A stretch of DNA of 64,000 nucleotides from Fragum whitleyi (Eukaryota > Mollusca > Bivalvia > Cardiida > Cardiidae). Below the pieces are notes generated by a model, which saw only the letters and a program-made list of their open reading frames with translations, was not told the DNA's origin and did not search any database. Location of the stretch: positions 33,564,693 to 33,628,692 of the forward strand of contig OX411549.1 in NCBI GenBank assembly GCA_948146395.1, in the 5' to 3' direction. The translations under genes were made by a program, and so were the position numbers. Positions 58,001 to 64,000 of this stretch are shown here, piece after piece. The first letter of the stretch is position 1, and each line of letters begins with the position of its first letter.

Positions 58001-60196
58001 TTATAAAAAGGGAGTGGACTGAGGACATTCATCTTTTGTCAAAGTCCACATTATCGCCTTTATCCTATATATTCTTTGTTGGTCGCCTTCTGAGTGCGCA
58101 TCAATTTCAAAGTCCTTGATACACCTATGTATAATGCTACCTTTTTCATACCAGCAAGATATATGATTTTGGAAGAATTAGCGCTCAAAGAAAAGTTTAA
58201 AAGAAAAAAGGAATTAAACAAACCAGCTAGCAATGCAAAACTTAATTTCGTTTTAACTCAAATTGATCAGCTACCAGAAACATAATGCTTTTATCAAAGC
58301 ATATTAAAATTTTATTATTTCATGCAACCTAATTGACCCTTTGTTAATGGTTTTCCCTGACTAATTTGATTGCTACAGAAGCACTCTAGTATTTTGAAAT
58401 TATATTAATTGATGGGTCAACACAAAACTGTTGTAAATGCCTGTATATTTAAAGGCACTAGAAATAGCTAGTTTTTTGCTGACCCCTTGATGAATCTCAT
58501 GTCAATTTCAGAGCCCGGGACAGTGATTTTCAACAACTGGGTGTCCACAAGTACACGAAATGAGAATGATGATGCCCAGTATGACATAACAACTTCATTC
58601 ACAGCGAGATGTTACTACACATGGAGGTATAATTGTGACGGGGACGGCAACAACTGTAATACTGGAAACCATGATAAACTTTGTACGTGCTCCATTCCAA
58701 GCTCGAGAATGTTTGGTTTGTCAGGTATGGTACTCTTCTGCTGTGTTTCTTTAACACTTTCCAGTGGACTATAGAAAAATAACAGTATAATAATAATTGA
58801 TAAACTCACCAAAAACCAGTGAATTTGTACTAAAAAAGAAAATTGATATCCTATTCATGATATGACCCGAACTTTGTTATAGATTTAGAAAATTCACTGA
58901 TTGAAATTTAAGCACTTAGCATAATTATGTGGCATATTACTTTCAGTATTTTGATTTTAAACATTATCTTAAGGACTCACTTTATTATTCTTGTGGTGTT
59001 ATTAATGCTGCAATTTTGAGGGAAAAGTACTCTGAGGTAAGTTACAATTATAAGCTTTTCAATTAAATGTACCTTATTGCTATGTTACTTAGTGCAGACA
59101 TATTTCTCATGTTTATGCAGAGTAAAATCCTCATGCAACCAGATTTGTGACGTTTTTTTTTTTGAAAAATACCTTACTATTAAGGGGGTTATTTAACCTT
59201 TTGATTGATAATTTTGATATCCAGGTTAGAAAGCATGCTATAATTAGAAGTGTAGAACAAATGGTATATAAGGATGAGGTAATGTTACTCAACACCTTTT
59301 GCAACGTCTGAATGATGCGTTTAAGAAGTTTATTCAAAAATTTAATTTATCTTAATTTTTTATGCCCCTGTATGGAAAGATTGGGGGCAATTAGTCTGTA
59401 CAGTTATCTGTCTGTCTGTCTATCTATGCATCTTAAATAACGAAAAGAATTACCATTGCTAAATACTTCAAGCCTATTCAACATAATAGCCTCATTTAAA
59501 ATAAGCATGATGATATATCTCCATGATGTCCATCTATAGATATTAAGGTTCAGGTCATGGGGCAAATATAAGAAAAAAAATGCTGTTTCGGGTACACTCA
59601 TGTTTCACCAACACATCTTGTAATATATTTGTATTGACAACATAGAGCATTGATCAAGTAATAGAATATTTATTTCACATTGTGAACCAACTTTATAAGG
59701 ATGACATTTATTCTGAAGGTGATCATAGGGCCTCAAGCAAGAGATCGTAATTTTATCCCCACGGCTTTGCAAAAATAGTCTTAACTGTTACATGACTTAC
59801 CATGAAAAAAACGTATTTCATAAATCATTTGAAAACACACTTTATATTGATGACATTTCAAGGGGTAGGTGCAACACCATTGTAAGTGCCTATAAATATA
59901 TAGGCACTTACATTAGTGTAGCACTGACCCCTTGATTTTTATTTAAGGTGATAGAAATGGTTACACCCTGTATAAGAAGGAATGTACTGATACAGACTGT
60001 GGTGGCAGCTATCCTGGAGCAGCTGGGTGCTCTTCAACTGACGGCTGTGCTACGGCAGGATCAAGTGAGAGTGTAACCGTCACCTGTTTTGGTAGTCACT
60101 CTGCTAACGGCCAATTTGACTCTGCATTGGATTCAGCCACACATACCATGAGTTTCACTGCAGAGTCACCCATTCTGGATATCACCAATTTAGATA
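51978..60196 (+). CDS. Second cadherin-like gene, 5' part (three exons visible)
   Basis: A signal-peptide exon (51978-52032), then exons at 58512-58724 and 59948-60196, all phase 1 at their junctions, give LATVVEPGTVIFNN and FGLSGDRNGYTLYKK across the joins. The protein is predicted to be secreted or membrane-bound, with a cysteine-rich N-terminus. Its third exon resembles the type D exons of the upstream cadherin gene. Later exons must lie beyond 64000; none could be seen in 60200-64000. An extra exon within the 6.5-kb first intron cannot be excluded. Confidence 0.65.
52299..52538. mobile_element. MITE family 5, copy 3
   Basis: Same ends as copy 2 (ATGAGCCTGTGCACCAAATT; AATGTCACACGCAGGCTCAT). 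Its position relative to the duplicated exon equals that of copy 2, so the two were duplicated together. Confidence 0.8.
52613..52667 (+). pseudogene. Duplicate of the signal-peptide exon, donor lost
   Basis: 635 bp downstream, MHWLVTLPLLIVQLATVV is repeated with one change in the core (Met to Pro codon region). The donor GGTAAGT has become GTTAAGT, which destroys the GT at the conserved position. The duplication also includes the upstream MITE and the AAATTTGTGCGATCTCAAGC leader. Confidence 0.8.
52708..52958. mobile_element. MITE family 2, copy 5
   Basis: TTAACCCTTGTCATGCTGAT and TTCAGCATGACAAGGGTTAA at the ends; central GGCCTGCACAATTTTGTGCA. Confidence 0.9.
53129..54094 (+). mobile_element. 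Nested hairpin element (same family) with 160-bp monomers
   Basis: Hairpin AGTCCCCTACTGGTGTTCAC / ACACCGGAGGGGACT, then TATAGGTTTGCCCTC and GTCTGTCCGTC repeats. Monomers begin GGATCC(C/T)GCGATAA at 53223, 53383, 53545 and 53704 (periods 160, 162, 159). The tail ends ACACCAGATACTTG before TTTT. Confidence 0.8.
54580..56187 (+). mobile_element. Nested ATACGCCGCC hairpin element with 161-bp monomers
   Basis: Hairpin ATACGCCGCCGGAGGCGGAC/GTAT, TATTGGCGTCATCTTC, (GTCC)n with GTCCATCC, then seven or more monomers of 161 bp (TCTCTGGGTCC at 54824, 54985, 55146). The first five are nearly identical and the later ones decay. The tail is GGCGTATTTTGTGACGATGG...ACTCTTG before TTTT. Frames rich in SVRPSV here are only the microsatellite. 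Confidence 0.85.
56668..57849. other. Intron of the second gene; MITE fragments
   Basis: (GTCT)n at 57335-57352 and a family 2 central hairpin (GACTGCACATCTATGCAGGC, about 57488). No exon is supported. Confidence 0.45.
57850..58129. mobile_element. MITE, diverged copy of 9893-10175
   Basis: CAAGGGCGTAACTCCC at the left, TGATACACCTATG at the right; central CAGCTTATTCAAGCTGTAGT shared with the first copy. Confidence 0.7.
58130..58511. other. Intron end with family 3 hairpin MITE (58410-58492)
   Basis: TTGATGGGTCAACACAAAAC pairs loosely with TTTTTGCTGACCCCTTGATG. It ends about 20 bp before the acceptor TGTCAATTTCAG. The hydrophilic frame at 58094-58285 has no recognisable content. Confidence 0.6.
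58512..58724 (+). CDS. Second gene exon 2: cysteine-rich
   Basis: A 213-bp phase 1-1 exon with donor GTATGG. It encodes PGTVIFNNWVSTSTRNENDD, then CYYTWRYNCDGDGNNCNTGN and KLCTCSIPSS: six cysteines in a Gly/Asn/Asp-rich stretch. I do not recognise a named domain. Position and the joined sequence suggest the mature N-terminus. Confidence 0.75.
58725..59865. other. Intron, dispersed repeat only
   Basis: 58790-58930 resembles 30610-30680 and 48120-48200 (GATATCCTATTCATGATATG against GATATTCTATTTATAATATG). 59360-59430 has GTCTGTCTGTCTATC. Nothing else. Confidence 0.5.
59866..59937. mobile_element. Hairpin MITE family 3, copy 5
   Basis: TCAAGGGGTAGGTGCAACAC and TAAGTGCCTATA pair with TATAGGCACTTA and GCACTGACCCCTTGA. 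It ends 10 bp before exon 3 and supplies part of its pyrimidine tract. Confidence 0.85.
59948..60196 (+). CDS. Second gene exon 3 (type D-like)
   Basis: A 249-bp phase 1-1 exon after TTTTATTTAAG with donor GTGGGT. It encodes GYTLYKKECTDTDCGGSYPG and ends SPILDITNLD, paralleling YSIWKKRCQDPGCGWLCD and APVWTNLP of exon 6 in the first gene. Eight cysteines in all; the segment GCSSTDGCATAGSSESVTVT has no counterpart there. Confidence 0.75.
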
Positions 60197-60211
60197 GTGG
60201 GTATAATGTTT

Positions 60212-61383
60212 AGCTCACCTGAGCATGAAGTGCTCTAGGTGAGCTATTGTGATTGTACAATGTCCGTTGTCAGTCGTGTGTTGTCCGTCGTCCACAATTT
60301 CTTAAAACATCTTTTCCTCCTAAACCATTGGGCTAATCTTGATGAAACTTGGCAAGGATGTTTCTTGGGTCTAGCTAACAAAGTTACCGTATTCAAAGAA
60401 ATGAAATCCACCCTTAACTTTCCCTTTACACTTAACAAAAAGGGTGAAAATATGAAAATCTTCAAAAATCTTCTCAGAAACCAGAAGGCAGACAGCTTTC
60501 ATATTTTTCATGTAGCATCATCTAGTGGACTTCTACCAAGTTTGTGCATATCAAGACCCTAGGATTATATTTGGGCTCCAACCTGGTGCAACCCTTTTTA
60601 CATAGAATCAAAGAGCGAAAATCTTTAAAAAATCTTCTTCTCCGAAACCAGATGACAGACAGCTTTCATATTTGGTATGAAGCATCACCTAGTGAGCACT
60701 TTTGAGCACAAAGGCTAAAAATATGAAAAACTTCAAAAATCTTCTTATCTGAAACCAGAAGGCAGACAGCTTTCATATTTTGTATGTGGCATCATCTAGT
60801 AGACCTCTACCAAGTTTGTTCATATCAAGACCCTAAGATCATATTTGGGCTCCACCCAGGCGCAACCCTTTTTACATAGAATCAAAGAGCGAAAATCTTT
60901 TAAAATCTTCTCCGAAACCAGAGGGCACACAGCTTTCATATTTAGTATGTAGCATCATCTAGTGGACCCCTACCAAGTTTGTTCATATTAAGACCCTGGG
61001 GTCATATTTGGGCTCCACCCGGGCGCATCCCTTTTAGCTCTTCTGAGCATGATGGGTGAAATTAGGAAAACCTTCAAAAATCTTCTTCTCTGATACCAGA
61101 AGGCAAACAGCTTTCATATTTAGTTTTTTGCATCATCTAATGGACCTCTACCAAGTTAGTTCATTTCAAGACCCTGGGGTCACATTTGGGATCCACCCAT
61201 GTGCATCCCGTTTTACATAGAATCAAAGAGCGAAAAGGCATATCTGTCTTGCTCTTGGCTGAAAACATTCCATGGTATTGATCTTAAATAGAAATGATCT
61301 CCTTTTTGACATCTGCCTTTTTAATTAATGTGATGTCCCGGGGGTCAAAGAGATGCAGGTGAGCAATCTAGGACCATTATGGT
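60212..61383 (+). mobile_element. GCTCACC hairpin element, copy 2
   Basis: Head AGCTCACCTGAGCATGAAGT pairs with GCTCTAGGTGAGCT. Monomers are marked by ACCAGAAGGCAGACAGCTTT-type phrases, mostly 163-179 bp apart. The tail GGACCATTATGGT is truncated. It starts 16 bp after exon 3. Confidence 0.8.
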
Positions 61384-61539
61384 GATATGATCCCACAAAT
61401 AATTTTCTGGAGGAGCATATATTGCTAGCTTTTAAGTGCTTTTCTCTGTCCATCCTACTGTCTGGCATTCAAAAGCCATATTCCTACAAACCCTTAGCTA
61501 AATTGGTTGAAACTCTATATGAGAACTTTCTAAGAAATA

Positions 61540-61650
61540 TGAGCCTGTGTGTGATGTTTTCAACAATTTGACATTTGCTCACAGCAAAGTCTCTCGCTGG
61601 CCTAAGCATCCCCACAGTCTGACCAGAGTTTTTGCTATAGGCTCTCTAGA
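61540..61650. mobile_element. MITE family 5 fragment
   Basis: ATGAGCCTGTGTGTGATGTT then TTCAACAATTTGACAT. Only one end is present. Confidence 0.55.
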
Positions 61651-61699
61651 CAAATAAGGTCTCAACCAAATCTCAAAGTGCTAAGTTAACATCCTTTTT

Positions 61700-63874
61700 A
61701 TACGTCTGTTGAAAACTGGACGTTGTATGGGATCACCCGTGGCGTCTGGTGTCTGGCAGCATGCACTTCTTTGTCCAGAGCATAACTCAGTAACCTTATG
61801 TCGGATTATTATGAAACTTGGCAGTTATATTCTTCTCCTGATTACGGAGTACAATGCATAAGAAAATTAACTCTACCTTAAAGTATAGTAGCTATCATCA
61901 TGAAACTCCATGGGTAGATAGATCTCAAGTGAAGTGCAGTGCATAAGAACTGCAACTCATGCTTGGCTTATTTTTGAGTTAGTGCCCTTTGTTGTTTTTC
62001 ATACTTGGATCTTCACTGGAGCATATCTCTAAAAGTATAGTAGCTATGAACATGAAACTTCATGGGTAGATAGATATTATACAGGGAAAGTGCAGTGCTT
62101 AAGAACCTTAACTCTACCTGGCTTATTTTTTAAGTTATTGCCCTTCCTTATTTTTCATACATGGAGCTTGTCCAGAGCATATCTCTAAAAGTATTGGAGC
62201 TATGATCATGAAATTTGACGGGAAGATAGATCTTATCAAGGGGAAGTGCAGTGCACAAAAGCCATAACTCTACCTGGCTTATTGTTTGATTTATTGCCCT
62301 TTGTTATTTTTCATACTTGGATCTAGTCTGGCGCATAAGTATAGGGGCTATAATCACGAAATTTGATCAGTAGATGGATCCTATTAAGTTGAAGTGAGGG
62401 GCAAAAGAACCATAACTTATATTTGGCTTATTTTTAGAGTTATTTCCCTTGGTTTTTTTTCATACCTTGATCTTGTCTGTAGCATATTTTTAAAAATATT
62501 TCAGCTATGATCATGAAATTTACTGGGTAGATAGATCTTATCAAGGGGGAGTGCATTATTAAAGAGCCCTAACTCTACCTAACTTATTTTTTGAGTAATT
62601 TCCCTTTATGTTTTTCATACAAAGATCTTGACCAGAGCATATCTCTTTAAGTATATTAGCTTTGAACAAGAAATTTGTTGGGTGGATAGATCTTATTAAG
62701 TGTGGAACTGCAGTGCCAAAGAACCATAACTCTACCTGGATTATTTTTTTAGTTTTTGCCTTTTGTTTTTCTCATTGGATTTTGTCTGGAGCATATCTCT
62801 AAAAGTATAGGAGCTATGATCAATTGATAAGTAGATTGATCTTATCAAGGGAAAGTGCATTTCATAAGGACCAAAACTCTATCTGGCTTATTTCTTGAGT
62901 AATTGCCCTTTGTAGTTTTTCATACTTGAATATTGTCCAGGGCACGCCTCTCAGAGTATTGAGCTATGATCATGAAATCTCATGGGTAGAAAGATCACAT
63001 CAAGGAAAAGTGCAGTGCAAAAAAACAATAACTCTACTTGGCTTATCATACCCCCCACCTACGAAGTAGAGGGGGTATATTGGTTTCACCATGTCTGTCT
63101 GTCTGTCCATCCGTCCTTCCATCTGTCCATCTGTCCGTCCGTAGACCTTTTCGTTTCCGGACTCTAACTCAAGAACCAAGTGCCCTACAATCATGAAACT
63201 TAATACAAATGTTGCTTATGACCCAATGAAGTGCCCTATTGTTTTTGGGTCACATGGGTCAAAGGTCAAGGTCACAGTCAGCCTTTGTTCAATTTTTGTT
63301 TCCAGACTCTAACTCAAGAACTAAGTGACTTACAATCATGAAACTTTATACAATGTTGCTTATGACCCAAGGAAGTGCCCTATTGTTTTTGGGTCACATA
63401 GGTCAACGGTCAAGGTCACAGTCAGCCTTTGTTCAATTTTTATTTCCGGACTCTCTCTCAAGAAACAAGCGACCTAGAATCATGAAACTTCATGCAAATG
63501 CTACATATGACCTCAATATTTGTTACAAACACATCCTGCACTAATAGCACTTGCGTTCTGACAAAGTGCTTGTGGGGGGTATAAGTCCGCTCTGCGACAG
63601 TTTTAGTTTTTTTAGTTATCGCCCTTTGTCGTTCTTCATGCTTGAATCTTATCCAGAGCTTATCTCTAGTTAAACTTGAGCTTTGATCATATAAAAATAT
63701 ACTCCTACTACAAATTATTCATGTTTTTCTACACAAAAATTGTCTAAAAGATATTCATTCAAAATCACTTCAATTATACTACTAACCCAAAAAATACACA
63801 CAGACTCATATCCAAAACACCTTTGTCTTTTCTATTTTTGAGGATATCAACATTAAATTTTTCTATTCATTTTT
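61700..63874 (+). mobile_element. ATACGTC hairpin element with 150-160-bp monomers
   Basis: Head ATACGTCTGTTGAAAACTGG pairs with GGACGTTGTAT. At least eight monomers repeat TAGCTATGATCATGAAAT and TAACTCTACCTGGCTTATTT. The array is interrupted at 63048-63600 and resumes at TTAGTTATCGCCCTTTGTCG. Confidence 0.75.
63048..63600 (+). mobile_element. Nested ATACCCCCCACC hairpin element
   Basis: Head ATACCCCCCACCTACGAAGT pairs with AGAGGGGGTAT, then TATTGGTTTCACC, GTCTGTC/GTCCGTCC repeats, two to three monomers (TCCGGACTCTAACTCAAGAA) of about 155 bp, and tail GGGGGGTATAAGTCCGCTCT GCGACAG before TTTT. Confidence 0.8.
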
Positions 63875-64000
63875 AGCTCCACTGGCCAAAGGCGAGCAAG
63901 CTATTGTCATGGCAGGCTGTCTGTTGTGGGTATGTTCATCAGTGTGTGCGTAAACTTTCTTTAAATATCTTCTCCTAAATCGATGGGTGGATTATTAAGA
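63875..64000 (+). mobile_element. AGCTCCACTGG hairpin element, cut by window end
   Basis: AGCTCCACTGGCCAAAGGCG, then TATTGTCATGGCAGG as at 32063 and 15661. Only the head is in the window. Confidence 0.75.

Overview
The window looks like nuclear DNA of a marine invertebrate, most likely a bivalve mollusc (inference). It is AT-rich and intron-rich, with GT-AG introns, many short inverted-repeat (MITE-like) elements, an intact non-LTR retrotransposon, and hairpin-plus-(GTCY)n elements carrying tandem monomers of about 160 bp, a class known from bivalves. No bacterial, organellar or viral gene set is visible.

Layout. 1-13172 is a repeat-rich flank: a 0.44-kb inverted-repeat element, an intact LINE with endonuclease, reverse transcriptase and a 2A-like peptide (ORF 2009-5551), a 2.2-kb element whose inverted ends are tandem arrays of one motif (7094-9323), and several MITEs. 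13173-43110 (+) is the 3' part of a large cadherin-family membrane receptor gene. I could follow 20 exons whose splice phases all agree, giving about 1,338 residues: extracellular cadherin repeats each built from two exons, one transmembrane helix and a roughly 230-residue cytoplasmic tail ending at a stop codon. Its 5' end was not found. 51978-60196 (+) is the start of a second, related gene: a signal-peptide exon and two cysteine-rich exons, the last of which resembles an exon type of the first gene. The two genes lie head to tail. 60200-64000 is almost entirely tandem-repeat mobile elements.

Main themes. (1) The first gene grew by duplication of a six-exon cassette (three cadherin repeats). 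(2) Most exon types have one or more decayed copies of themselves in the adjacent intron, so the introns preserve a record of failed exon duplications; the first exon of the second gene is also duplicated, with its donor site lost. (3) Several mobile-element families show nested insertions, target duplications or recoverable empty sites. (4) Six or more hairpin-headed families of unrelated sequence share one architecture: terminal hairpin, GTCY microsatellite, then monomers of about 150-170 bp.

All exon calls come from reading frames, splice consensus and phase agreement by eye; no transcript or database evidence was available. Positions of repeat edges are accurate to a few bases where termini are quoted and to tens of bases otherwise.
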